39,965 bases of DNA from positions 1 to 39,965 of the forward strand of contig JAIOJM010000391.1 in NCBI GenBank assembly GCA_019911785.1, read 5' to 3'. Of the stretch, positions 12,342 to 21,448 are shown piece by piece. The position numbers and the translations under genes were made by a program. Numbering within the stretch: position 1 is the stretch's first letter; each line of letters begins with the position of its first letter. The notes under the pieces were generated by a model. The model was not told the DNA's origin, searched no databases, and worked only from the letters and a program-made list of their open reading frames with translations. The stretch comes from Sulfuricella sp. GTDB taxonomy: Bacteria > Pseudomonadota > Gammaproteobacteria > Burkholderiales > Sulfuricellaceae.

Positions 12342-14429
12342 ATGCGGCAGTCGGTAAAAGTGGCTCTATCGGATGATTTCTTACGGGCTTTTGCGGTAAT
12401 ACCAAGAGACAGGCAGCAGGCTGTCATTAAGTTCCTTGCTCAATTCCGTCAGAATCCGTCGTCACCCGGTATTAACTACGAGAAAATTCAGAGCGCTGCT
12501 GACCCTCATATGAGGTCTGTGCGGATTGATCAGAACTACCGCGGTATTGTTCTCAAGCCTGACGCCGGCGACGTTTACTGCTTACTTTGGATCGATCGGC
12601 ATGATGATGCCTATGAGTGGGCACGTAAGCATAAGGTTGCGATTCATCCTGAGATGGGAAATATCCAGGTATTCGAATCCAACCACGAACGACAAGCGGA
12701 CGTGGTTCCATCTTCCCAACCACAGGCCGCCCTATTCGCTAATTTGAAGGATCGGGAGCTCCTTCGTTTGGGTGTCCCCAAGGAGGTCTTGTTTCAGGTG
12801 CGTGCGATAAGCTCTGAGAAAGAGCTGGATGCGATGCAAACCCAATTGCCTGATGATGCCTTCGAGGCATTGTTTTTCTATGTGGCGGGTGAGAGCTACG
12901 ATGATCTGGTGCGCGAACGGGAAGTGCCAGAGACAGTAGACATTGAGGATTTTGCTGAAGCACTTAATCGGGATGCAACGAAGCGTCACTTCGTGGTTAT
13001 TACAGACGATAGCGACCTTGAAGCGCTTTTAGCGGCGCCGCTTGCGAGTTGGCGAGTATTTCTGCATCCATCCCAGCGCAAGCTTATCGAGCGCGACTGG
13101 AATGGGCCAGTTCGTATACTTGGTGGCGCGGGCACCGGTAAGACAGTAGTGGCTATGCACCGTGCGGTTTGGCTTGCTCGTAAGCTGAAGGATATGCCTG
13201 GTAAACCCGTTCTTTTCACAACATTTACGCGCACTCTAGCGGACGATATAAAAACCCAGATCGCCATGATTGCTTCGCCAACAGAGCGCGAGCGTATTGA
13301 GGTTGTCAATATGGATCAGTGGGCATCTGCATTGTTGCGGCGCTTTGGGTATCGCCAGGAGCTTCTGTTTGATGAAAAAAGGCGTAGGGATCTCTGGGCA
13401 AGGGCATTAACGCGTAAACCCGATGGTGTCGAATACCCAGACTCCTTCTACCGTGCCGAGTTCGAGCGCGTCGTGTTGCCTAATGGCTGTGAGTCCGCGG
13501 AGGACTATATGAAGGCGAGTCGTATCGGTCGGGGTGTGCAGCTCAGTCGTCCTCAACGTGGAGCGATGTGGCCAGTCTTTGCGGAATATCGGTCCCAACT
13601 ACGAACTGCAAATTTCCGCGAACCTGAAGAGGCATACAGAGATGCGCTCGCATTGCTGAAGAACGAAGGCGCGTCATTGGGTATTCATTCAGTCGTGGTG
13701 GATGAGGCGCAGGATCTGAGTGCTGCCGCGCTTGCTTTGTTGCGAGCTGTGGTTGAACCAGGGCTGAACGATATGTTTGTCGTCGGAGATGCACACCAGC
13801 GCATTTACCGCCACAAAGTCACTTTATCCAAGGTTGGCATCGATATTAGAGGTCGGGGTCGTCGGTTGAAGATCAACTATCGTACAACGGATGAAATTCG
13901 CCGCTGGGCAGCGGCCCGACTTGCTAACTGTGCTATTGATGATCTTGATGGCCAACCTGACACTTTAATTGGCTACCGTTCACTAACGCATGGCCCGAAG
14001 CCTGAAGAGGTTACGAATAATTCCCGTGAGGCCGAACGCAAAATGGTTTTAGATGCACTGGATCGTCTGAGTGCTGAGGGATTTCCACAAAGAAGTGTTT
14101 GTATTGTTGTGCGAACCAACGCGGAAGCAACTGAATATTCGAACTGGCTCAGTGCGGAAGGGAGAACCGTGCTGAAATTAGATAAGAACACCGGTGACGA
14201 CCAAGATAGCCCAGGTATTCGTGTCTCAACCATGCACCGCGTTAAAGGCCTCGAATTTGATGCGGTAATAATCGCCGGATATCGTGACCCTGAATACTAC
14301 GCAAAAGAATATGCTGAGGATAATGATGCCGGGGTGCTAGTAGATGCCTTAACGAATGAACGCTGTCTTTTGCACGTTGCAGCAACGAGGGCAAAGAAAT
14401 ATCTATTAGTGTCCAATATATTGGTTTAG
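12342..14429 (+). CDS. UvrD/Rep-type helicase with RelE/ParE-like N-terminal domain
   Basis: This 695-residue protein has two parts. Residues 1-100 look like a RelE/ParE-fold toxin: a helical segment, then PHMRSVRIDQNYRGIV and a closing strand LLWIDRHDDAYEWA, the usual RelE-superfamily pattern. After a linker comes a superfamily 1 helicase: Walker A GGAGTGKT near residue 263, VVVDEAQDL near 453, VGDAHQRIYR near 480, STMHRVKGLEFD near 628 and a final HVAATRAKKYLLV (motif VI region). Its start has a strong ribosome binding site (AGGAGGA, 12331-12337) and lies 13 bases after the giant helicase stop, so it closes the operon. The role is inferred to be helicase action on DNA intermediates in the defence array. 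Whether the RelE-like part cleaves RNA or only binds a partner cannot be told from sequence. Confidence 0.88.
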   Translation: MRQSVKVALSDDFLRAFAVIPRDRQQAVIKFLAQFRQNPSSPGINYEKIQSAADPHMRSVRIDQNYRGIVLKPDAGDVYCLLWIDRHDDAYEWARKHKVAIHPEMGNIQVFESNHERQADVVPSSQPQAALFANLKDRELLRLGVPKEVLFQVRAISSEKELDAMQTQLPDDAFEALFFYVAGESYDDLVREREVPETVDIEDFAEALNRDATKRHFVVITDDSDLEALLAAPLASWRVFLHPSQRKLIERDWNGPVRILGGAGTGKTVVAMHRAVWLARKLKDMPGKPVLFTTFTRTLADDIKTQIAMIASPTERERIEVVNMDQWASALLRRFGYRQELLFDEKRRRDLWARALTRKPDGVEYPDSFYRAEFERVVLPNGCESAEDYMKASRIGRGVQLSRPQRGAMWPVFAEYRSQLRTANFREPEEAYRDALALLKNEGASLGIHSVVVDEAQDLSAAALALLRAVVEPGLNDMFVVGDAHQRIYRHKVTLSKVGIDIRGRGRRLKINYRTTDEIRRWAAARLANCAIDDLDGQPDTLIGYRSLTHGPKPEEVTNNSREAERKMVLDALDRLSAEGFPQRSVCIVVRTNAEATEYSNWLSAEGRTVLKLDKNTGDDQDSPGIRVSTMHRVKGLEFDAVIIAGYRDPEYYAKEYAEDNDAGVLVDALTNERCLLHVAATRAKKYLLVSNILV

Positions 14430-14580
14430 ATGTTCTTTTTGTGTGCCGTGCTGAAGGAAGTGATGATAGCTTTGCCCACAGATAATCTTTGTACTGTGGC
14501 AGGGCGCGTAGTGCCATTGCTCCATTAAATTAGACCATAGGAGAACTGATCTAAAATGCTCTCTCGTTTCGCTTGGATCG

Positions 14581-15160
14581 ATGTTGATGAAGCATCTCAA
14601 GCAGGCAGCAGTGGCCGAAGATGTGGATTACCGCGCGGCACGCAGCTTGGATCGCGCCTTGTTTAACCGGCTGCTGACGGGTGCATGGGTGGCCGAACGC
14701 CAGAATGTGCTGATCACCGGCCCCACGGGCGTCGGCAAGACTTGGCTGGCCTGCGCTCTGGCCAACCAAGCGTGCCGTCAGGGCAAATCGGTGCTTTACC
14801 TGCGGGTGCCGAGATTGTTCGATGATGTCGCGATTGCACATGGGGACGGGCGTTACAGCAAGCTGCTGACGCAACTCGCCAAGACGGATGTGCTGCTATT
14901 GGATGACTGGGGGTTGGCATTGCTGACTGATTCCGCGCGTCGTGATCTGCTGGAAATCTTCGATGATCGGCACGGCCATCGCTCCACCATCGTGACCAGC
15001 CAATTACCGGTGGCGAACTGGCATGAATCCATCGGCGATCCTACGCTGGCTGATGCCATCCTTGATCCGCTTGGTGCATAACGCACATCAACTGATCCTG
15101 ACCGGAGAATCCATGCGAAAACGCAAGAACAGTTTGACCAAAAAACAGGATTTAGAGTAA
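14581..15160 (+). pseudogene. istB: IS21-family istB helper ATPase, N-terminally truncated and frameshifted
   Basis: The reading frame encodes the AAA+ core of IstB, the transposition helper ATPase of IS21 elements: Walker A (TGPTGVGKTW) near residue 43, a Walker B-like LLLDDWG near 102 and TIVTSQLPVANWH near 139. Complete IstB proteins are about 250 residues and have some 80 more residues in front; those are missing, and no istA precedes it. A one-base insertion at about 15067 (an extra C in the run after GAT) stops the frame at 15081. Reading on in the +1 frame restores the expected IstB end (DRLVHNAHQLILTGES) up to the stop at 15158-15160. The gene is therefore a relic. It marks an old insertion between the helicase array and the TrlF-like gene. 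The 150 bases before it (14430-14580) show nothing recognisable. Confidence 0.85.
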
Positions 15161-15193
15161 AACTACAAAACCCCGCGTCGCTACGCTCCGACT

Positions 15194-15243
15194 GTCCACT
15201 TTGCCGTGGACTGGCTGTCCAGTTTCAGTGGAATACGCATTCC
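15194..15243. repeat. short inverted repeats, possibly the remnant right end of the IS21 element
   Basis: Directly downstream of the istB relic lie GTCCAC/GTGGAC (15194-15199 and 15206-15211) and GGAAT/ATTCC (15230-15234 and 15239-15243). IS21 elements carry repeated sequences at their ends, so this could be what is left of one. No matching left end was found, so the boundary is uncertain. Confidence 0.35.
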
Positions 15244-15327
15244 ATTTTTGACGATGAGTACCGGCTATTCTATCGCTTGCATAGATTAGTAGCTCCAAAC
15301 ACCAGATCAACTCCAACCGGTTACGGA

Positions 15328-18303
15328 TTAACGATCTAGGTGGACGCGAAGACGTCTTGCGCGTTCGCGGAACGCCGATTCGCCCCCTTCTAGAATATCG
15401 CAGACTGCTTTGCGAATAGCCGCATTTTCAAGCCCACCAGCGCTGTACGTGATGGAGGGAAGCCCGCCTATGTGATGTGGACCAGCATCAGCAACAATTA
15501 TCTGATCAGCATCGGTGTTGATCACAAGATTGGCATTATGAGTGACTATGATGACTTGTCGCTTCGTTTTCGCCATGATGAAAAGCGACACAAGTTCCTC
15601 GAAGACAGACTTCGGATCGAGATTCTCTTCTGGCTGATCAATGATCAGAGGGCGATCATCGGACTCATCCAAGGCAAGATAAAGTAGCAGTAGGACAATG
15701 CCCCGCGTGCCTGGCGATAGTTTGCGGATGTCAACGCCGTCATAGACGATCTCATAACGAACTGAGATATGATCAGTCCCGAAAAGCCAATGTGCGAACT
15801 GCTTTGACCACGTTCTAAACTCCGTCTGCTGCGCGGGAGCATAGGGCGCATGCGCAAGGAGATCTTTCAGGTAGGTGGAAATGAAGCCCATCATGGCTGC
15901 CTGAATATCAACTGCACTGCCACTCTCCCATGCTGGTTTGAGCAACTCTTCCGCGATAGCAATCAAAGAACCGCGACCGTTGAAGGGGCCGGCCTTACGC
16001 AGGTCAAGAAGCTTTTCTTCTGCGTAGGTTCCCCATTGACGGAAATCTACGATGCGCCGGACAGAGAAACCAAGCTTGCGTAGTGTGCCGGAGGATGCTG
16101 CGAGCCGCGCCATTAGAGGAGCGTAGAGCTCAGCGAGTGCATCCTGCTCGCTGATAATTGCCTCGAATACCCGTTTGTAGGCATTGTCACGCTCAGCTTG
16201 CAATTCCTTCCTGCGGGTAGTAGCGCCCTGCGCATCGGAGAGCTTCGCTTCCAATGTCTTAAGCGTGGCATTCTCCTGTCCAATACGCTTGGTCAGCATT
16301 GCATACTGGTCTCGAACCTTCTTATCTACACTAAACAAGGCTTCCAGCCTCGTCATCTCTGCAACGATTGTCGAGAGATTCAGCGTTCCGAGATCGGAGC
16401 CTTCAGCAATGAGAGGGGTGTTCGGATCACTAGTTTGCAGGGGCTGGCCGGTAAGTTCAGCAATTTGCCTGTCGGCCCATGTCACATACCCCGCAAGGCT
16501 GTTATCTACATTCCCTTTATAAATAAGGAGAAATTCATCCCACTGTTCATCGCCAAGTCCGCTATGGCTATGCCGTTCTCGCGCTTGACGAAGAAGTTCT
16601 GGCATTTTCGTTGTACGGGTGCTGGCCACCTCGTCCATCATTGCGACGAAGGTGCGACGTTGATTGGTAAAGGCCTGAATCTTGCCCCTGAGAGCTTGAG
16701 CGGCTTCACTAAGCTCCGTGTGCCGCTTGACCTGCGCTTCAGTACCCTTGACAACGAGTTTGGCAAGGTCCGCGTTGTAATTTTGGATTAGTATTTTCTT
16801 TTGAGCGACCTGAGTATTGAGTGTGGCGACTAGGCTCTCTTTTTCAAGCTCGGTTGCAATCCGCTCAGATAGATCAGATATCGCATCTGTCTCGCGGACG
16901 CGAGCCTGTTGAAATCGTCCGGTTCGATGCTCTCGAAATTCGGCGAAATCAATGGCACCTTCGCGTTCATCGAGAGGATGCGCCTCCAGAATCACTCTCT
17001 CGATTTCTTCGATAAGCCCGTCGGAAACACCGCTTGACGAGCAAAGCTCTTCCACGAACTGCTGGGATAGATACCGGGCGCGAGGAAACGATAGATGTCC
17101 GTGAGCATCTCGCCCGTCAAGCGCCCGCTTTGTCGCGCCGCCCCCTCCCCAAGTTAGAGTGACCGTCGCATCACCGATAAGCGGTCGCGCACGAACCAAG
17201 AAAGATGGGCTACTGTTCTCGCTAGCACTCCATGCCACTGGTGTAATCGCATCACAACCCGCAGCAATCATGTCCGCGAGAGCGGTTTTGCCCGAACCAC
17301 GGGCGCCAATTATTGCGACCAAGCCTGGATTGATAGGTATTTCCGACGTTTGTGCCCAACTTGCATTAGCTACTGACACATGGGAAATAACTTGAGACGG
17401 CATCGCTGAGCGTGGGGGTTCTGATCCAACGAATGCGCGTCCTTCTGGATCAATGCATGCTTGACGTAAAGCATCAAACTCTAGGCCTCCCTTAATCCAT
17501 GAGAAACGATCATTCACAGGCTGACCGACCGCCCCTTGATCATGTGCATCGCTGCCATGAAGGCACGGCTTGCATCCGCCATAACGTTGCCGAAGCGTTT
17601 CAATATCAACGCTTCGCTGCCCAAGCCAAAATTCGCGTTGTGCCGCGTTACTGGAAAAGATGATGTGCGCGAACTTCTCAATTTCCTGGCGCATTGTCGC
17701 GTCTGCAGCTTGACGTACGCCAGAGGTACCATCGCCTTCTCCACCAGCCACGGCAACGAGAATGTTTTTCTTCGCCCAGTCGCTTTCGAGGAATACTTGG
17801 CGAAGCGAAGCAAAATTGACCTTGAATTGGGTTGCGCCATGCTCTAGGGCAGCACGATCATCAGTGATATGGGGGTCTGCGCGTTTCCCAAGCGCTATAA
17901 GATCATTTTTCGTACAATCAAAACGATCGCCATGTGCCTGGAACTGGAGACGCGCGAGGATTCTGTGAAGCTGATGCAGGTGATCGGGACCCTCTGGACT
18001 AACCAGAAGATGAACATTCACAAAGCCGGATCTCGCCGCCACATCCAACCGAAGTTCCACATTAGGAAATATCAACGGAACGTCAGGAAGCCTGCCTACT
18101 GCCTTATGTTTCAGCACCGCCTCGTATGTCTCGGTGACGTAGTAGTCCGTGACGGCAATCGCCTCGATTTTTGGCGTAATTGTCTCGAGCATCGTGAGGT
18201 ATGCCTCCCAAGCATCGGCCCCACCGAACTGGTTGTTAAGGACAGTGCCTGGCGCATGAATATGAGGCTCCCAGCGTCTCCATTGTGAACCACGACTTAT
18301 CAT
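15328..18303 (-). CDS. PHP-domain plus SMC-like ABC ATPase (TrlF-like), probable defence protein
   Basis: This 991-residue protein starts with a PHP-type metal phosphoesterase domain: HIH at residues 14-16, VTDYY near 51, PNVELRL near 80 and HGSDAHD near 248 are the usual metal-binding positions. A split ABC ATPase of the SMC/RecN type follows: Walker A GARGSGKTA near 331, a long coiled coil at about 430-780, the signature-like LSPGTRGIV near 862, Walker B PLIIDQPEENLD near 880 and an H-loop VTHNA near 918. The layout fits proteins annotated as TrlF family. The expected action is ATP-dependent sensing of nucleic acid coupled to phosphodiester cleavage; no substrate can be named. The start is well supported by GGAGGA five bases ahead of the ATG. 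It is a monocistron, converging on the istB relic, between the helicase array and a recombinase module. Confidence 0.85.
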   Translation of the reverse strand: MISRGSQWRRWEPHIHAPGTVLNNQFGGADAWEAYLTMLETITPKIEAIAVTDYYVTETYEAVLKHKAVGRLPDVPLIFPNVELRLDVAARSGFVNVHLLVSPEGPDHLHQLHRILARLQFQAHGDRFDCTKNDLIALGKRADPHITDDRAALEHGATQFKVNFASLRQVFLESDWAKKNILVAVAGGEGDGTSGVRQAADATMRQEIEKFAHIIFSSNAAQREFWLGQRSVDIETLRQRYGGCKPCLHGSDAHDQGAVGQPVNDRFSWIKGGLEFDALRQACIDPEGRAFVGSEPPRSAMPSQVISHVSVANASWAQTSEIPINPGLVAIIGARGSGKTALADMIAAGCDAITPVAWSASENSSPSFLVRARPLIGDATVTLTWGGGGATKRALDGRDAHGHLSFPRARYLSQQFVEELCSSSGVSDGLIEEIERVILEAHPLDEREGAIDFAEFREHRTGRFQQARVRETDAISDLSERIATELEKESLVATLNTQVAQKKILIQNYNADLAKLVVKGTEAQVKRHTELSEAAQALRGKIQAFTNQRRTFVAMMDEVASTRTTKMPELLRQARERHSHSGLGDEQWDEFLLIYKGNVDNSLAGYVTWADRQIAELTGQPLQTSDPNTPLIAEGSDLGTLNLSTIVAEMTRLEALFSVDKKVRDQYAMLTKRIGQENATLKTLEAKLSDAQGATTRRKELQAERDNAYKRVFEAIISEQDALAELYAPLMARLAASSGTLRKLGFSVRRIVDFRQWGTYAEEKLLDLRKAGPFNGRGSLIAIAEELLKPAWESGSAVDIQAAMMGFISTYLKDLLAHAPYAPAQQTEFRTWSKQFAHWLFGTDHISVRYEIVYDGVDIRKLSPGTRGIVLLLLYLALDESDDRPLIIDQPEENLDPKSVFEELVSLFIMAKTKRQVIIVTHNANLVINTDADQIIVADAGPHHIGGLPSITYSAGGLENAAIRKAVCDILEGGESAFRERARRLRVHLDR

Positions 18304-18410
18304 TTTTCCTCCATTAGTCCTTGTTTGTTTTTGGTGATATCTGCCATAGCATACAGACCAAATTAAAGTCTGCTAAGGAAAAATAGTACGCGCTGGGTTA
18401 TTGTTCCGCA

Positions 18411-18460
18411 AAGCGGACGCTCGCAGCGAACGGAATTTTACAACTTGTCACAGTCCGCTT
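18411..18460. repeat. 8-bp inverted repeat upstream of the recombinase pair
   Basis: AAGCGGAC (18411-18418) is repeated inverted as GTCCGCTT (18453-18460). A smaller hairpin TCCGC-AAA-GCGGA (18405-18417) overlaps the left arm. It sits in the 313-base gap between the TrlF-like start and the recombinase start and may belong to the recombinase target or element end. Confidence 0.4.
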
Positions 18461-18464
18461 AGGC

Positions 18465-18494
18465 CGATTATGTAGACCGCTCGATTATGTGGAC
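18465..18494. repeat. direct repeat pair, candidate recombinase binding sites or element end
   Basis: CGATTATGTAGAC (18465-18477) recurs as CGATTATGTGGAC (18482-18494), 17 bases apart with one mismatch, about 120 bases ahead of the first recombinase start. Repeated short motifs of this kind are common near the ends of elements moved by tyrosine recombinases. No copy was seen past the truncated second recombinase, which agrees with loss of the far end. Confidence 0.4.
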
Positions 18495-18616
18495 TATTCG
18501 GTGTGGCATGGCAGGGGTGCCCTGCGTAATCTGGGTTTTCGGCGATTGATGTAACGGCAAGCTCGACATCATTTCAATGATCGTTTGAAGTGGTGACCTC
18601 ACTTCAGGAGGTCATT

Positions 18617-19576
18617 ATGAAAACCATCTCATCGCACCGGGCTACGCCGAAGGTTCGGTCATCTGCATCATTCCAGGCACATATTGCTGACGAACTACGC
18701 CGTTACGATGAACATCTGCGCGACGTAAGAGGGTTGGCAGCTGGTACGCGCAAGGATCGCCTTTACGTCGTGGGCATGCTGCTGCGACAGAAGTTCAAAG
18801 ATCGCGCTATCGATATATCGCGGCTGCGACCCGATGACGTTCGCCAATTTCTTGCCAGCAAAATGGAGGCGCACAGGTCAGCTTCCAACGCATCGCGTCT
18901 CGCAGCGGCACTGCGGAGCTACCTTCGCTATCGAGCGACCTGTGGCGATCCAGTAGGCAAACTCACCGCCGTCATTCTGAACCCCGTCCACTGGAAGCTG
19001 GCGTCATTGCCTCGCACGCTCAAGCCGGAAGAGATCGAGCGCCTGATGAACTCATTCACCGACGATCTTCGTTGGCCCAAGCGCGGTTACGCCATCATTC
19101 GTTGCGCATTGGATATGGGGCTGCGGTCATGCGAGATAGCCAGCCTGAAGATCAGCGACATCGACTGGCGTGCCGGCATCGTAACGCTACGTGGTACCAA
19201 GTCACTACGGCAGGACGTACTGCCATTGCCGATGGAAACCGGGCAGGCGCTGGCGGACTATCTCCAGAACGAGAGACCGCGTAGCGCCAACCCTTCGGTC
19301 TTCGTTCCACGCCTCGGTGATCATGATCGACCGATGACTGCCGGTGCGGTTCGAGGCGTGATCCGATGGGCGTATCAGCGTATCGGCCTGACGCATACAC
19401 GTTCGCACGCGCTGCGCCACGCCTTCGCCTGTCGTTTGGTTGAGAACGGCAGTTCACTCAAGGAAGTCGCCGACCTGCTTCGCCACCGCTCACTCAGTAC
19501 CACCCTGATCTACGCCAAGCTCGACACGCCGAAGCTGGCAGCCGTCGCCCTGCCGTGGCCCGGGAGCGCATCATGA
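18617..19576 (+). CDS. tyrosine recombinase (first of a coupled pair)
   Basis: This 319-residue phage-integrase-family protein has an N-terminal core-binding domain and a catalytic domain with all expected residues: R in GLRSCEI near residue 168, HALRH near 263-267 (H-x-x-R), RHRSLSTT near 290 and the nucleophile Y in LIYAKLD near 298. The family cuts and rejoins DNA through a 3'-phosphotyrosine link. The ATG at 18617 is chosen because AGGAGG lies just before it; the frame stays open to a GTG at 18590 that lacks such a site. The stop overlaps the next recombinase start by ATGA, so the two are made together. Linked sets of two or three recombinases are typical of RIT elements and of Tn554-like transposons. 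Confidence 0.88.
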   Translation: MKTISSHRATPKVRSSASFQAHIADELRRYDEHLRDVRGLAAGTRKDRLYVVGMLLRQKFKDRAIDISRLRPDDVRQFLASKMEAHRSASNASRLAAALRSYLRYRATCGDPVGKLTAVILNPVHWKLASLPRTLKPEEIERLMNSFTDDLRWPKRGYAIIRCALDMGLRSCEIASLKISDIDWRAGIVTLRGTKSLRQDVLPLPMETGQALADYLQNERPRSANPSVFVPRLGDHDRPMTAGAVRGVIRWAYQRIGLTHTRSHALRHAFACRLVENGSSLKEVADLLRHRSLSTTLIYAKLDTPKLAAVALPWPGSAS

Positions 19577-20166
19577 GCGCGCGCATCGGATTGCAGCAGC
19601 GGATCAACGACTATCTTGCCGAGCGGCGGCACCTCGGTTTCGAGCTGCGTTCGCGGGATACGCTGCTGGCCGGGTTTGCCCGCTATGTTACTGCCCGGCA
19701 TCACCATGGCCCGCTGACAGCCGACCTAATGATCGAGTGGGCGCGCCATGATAAATGGCACCATGAAACACCGGCAACTTGGGCTGTCCGGCTTGCCAGA
19801 GTTCGCCATTTCGCGCGTTACCTGAAGCAGTTCGAACCGGAGACCGAAGTTCCGGGCGAATCAGTCTTCGGTCCGGAGGCTGGCCGTGTCACCCCACACA
19901 TCTTCCATGATGAGGAAATCGTCCAATTGCTCGCAGCTGCCCGCCAGATTGGACCTCCGGGCAGCATTCGACCTGCAACCTATGAAACCCTGTTTGGCCT
20001 GATGGCCTCGACCGGTCAGCGGGTTTCGGAAGCCATCCATCTGCTTGATACCGATGTCGATCTCAAGCATGGGATGCTGACGATTCGACAGACCAAATTC
20101 GCCAAGTCACGTCAGTTGGCCATGCATCCTGGCGGACGAGGGAAGAGGGTACGTTCGGTAAGCTGA
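19573..20166 (+). pseudogene. second tyrosine recombinase, truncated in its catalytic domain
   Basis: The gene begins at an ATG overlapping the previous stop. It encodes a normal core-binding domain and the start of a catalytic domain, including the box I arginine (TGQRVSEAIHLL near residue 157) and the K-beta strand region (IRQTKFAKSRQLAMHP). After about position 20130 the sequence no longer reads like a recombinase and a stop follows at 20164-20166. The H-x-x-R box, the second histidine and the nucleophilic tyrosine are absent, so it cannot be a working recombinase. Full-length relatives are near 310 residues, against 197 here. The break marks a rearrangement point; a third recombinase expected in a trio is also missing. 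Confidence 0.82.
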
Positions 20167-20199
20167 CGTAAACTCCAGCGGATATGCTGAAATTAGGAA

Positions 20200-21402
20200 C
20201 TATTCTCTCTCGGTAGCGTTGTATTCTTCCAGCTTATCCAGCTCCTTCCGAAGATGCTTGGCCCTTGTGTGTGTATAGATCTTGCGGGTGGTATCCATGG
20301 ATCGGTGGCGCAGCTGGTTGGCGGTAGCCTCAATGGAAACGCCGGCCTCGGCATTGTGGGTGGCCAGGGAATGGCGCATCCAGTGGGCGGTGGCGCTCTT
20401 CAGCTTCTTTTCCCAGTCAAGGTGCGCGTTTTCTGCCGCCAGCTTTGCCGCAAGTTTTTTGAACAGATCCTTCACCAGATTGTTGATGTGGTGATCGCTA
20501 ACCGGCGTCACGCCATCCGTGGCGGAGACCACAGGAATCTTGTCCTCGATGGACGACGGATATTCAGGCAGCCCGCGATAAATCCGGTACCGGCACAGCG
20601 CCTGCATGGCCGATTCGCCCACCACCACCGTCTCGAGCTTGGTGCGTCCCTTCCCCTTGACCTTCATGACCCATTGGCCTCCATCCTTCTTGATGCGAGA
20701 CATGACCGCAGTAGCGAGTTCTGATCGGCGCACGCCGGTCCAGTATAGAAAAATGACGATGAAGCGTTTGCGCTCGTAAGCCGCAATAGCTCCCCCCTTG
20801 TTGTTTGGCGGGAACAGAGCATCGAGATTCTGCTGCACCCAGCACCACAGCTCGTGGGGCAGGAAGCGCTCTTGTTCGGATTCCCGCTCTTCAGCTTGCT
20901 CCTTGGCATTCACGCCGCTGTCGTAGATCCGGAATGGGTTGCCTGCCAGGTAGCCAGCATGCACCAGCCAACTGAACATCCCTGAAAGGATTACCAGCGC
21001 CTGGCGCTGGCTGGCCGCAGAGAGGGGGCCCCGGAAAAGGACCCAGCCGCGCTCTGCCCAGAGAGGATGGTTTTCGGGCTGAATTAACCAACCGTGAAAT
21101 TCTTCCACTTCCTCCATGGACAGACCGGATAGGGGCTTTTGCTTGAAGGCGATGGCCCAGGCCAGCAAGCGATAAGCCTCCCGGCGATAAGCCCGCTGGG
21201 TGTTCGGGCTGCGTCGGCGCTTGGCTCTAAGCCAAGCCTCAATGGCTTCGAGGTCGGTGTTTGCCCGGATCTGCTGCACCGTATTGCGGTTGCGGTTGCT
21301 GCCCTCAGAACCGTCGAGCCAGGCTGGCAGGTTCATCACCAAGTCCTGCTTGCAGGGGAAGTGGTCGTCGCCGACCTTGGGTACGGGGAGGTTGTTGGTC
21401 AT
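20200..21402 (-). CDS. intact tyrosine recombinase/integrase
   Basis: This 400-residue recombinase is not closely similar to the upstream pair. It has a SAM-like core-binding domain (NTQRAYRREAYRLL near residue 70) and a catalytic domain with R in TGVRRSEL near 232, HWMRH near 346, LRHRSMDTT near 369 and Y in IYTHTR near 380. All catalytic positions look present. The frame continues upstream of the ATG at 21402, but the extra residues are not recombinase-like, so this ATG is preferred; no clear ribosome binding site is visible. It is transcribed divergently from the KfrA-type unit, with a palindrome between them. It may be the element's integrase or a multimer resolvase. Confidence 0.87.
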   Translation of the reverse strand: MTNNLPVPKVGDDHFPCKQDLVMNLPAWLDGSEGSNRNRNTVQQIRANTDLEAIEAWLRAKRRRSPNTQRAYRREAYRLLAWAIAFKQKPLSGLSMEEVEEFHGWLIQPENHPLWAERGWVLFRGPLSAASQRQALVILSGMFSWLVHAGYLAGNPFRIYDSGVNAKEQAEERESEQERFLPHELWCWVQQNLDALFPPNNKGGAIAAYERKRFIVIFLYWTGVRRSELATAVMSRIKKDGGQWVMKVKGKGRTKLETVVVGESAMQALCRYRIYRGLPEYPSSIEDKIPVVSATDGVTPVSDHHINNLVKDLFKKLAAKLAAENAHLDWEKKLKSATAHWMRHSLATHNAEAGVSIEATANQLRHRSMDTTRKIYTHTRAKHLRKELDKLEEYNATERE

Positions 21403-21448
21403 GGTGTCAAAAAATAGGGGTTTTTGCCAGTATACAATCAAGATGAAC

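Noticed and set aside
2..14429. canonical DISARM or Druantia label
   Set aside because: No separate DrmA, DrmB or DrmC genes and no DruA-D or DruH gene are visible, so a standard type name is not supported.
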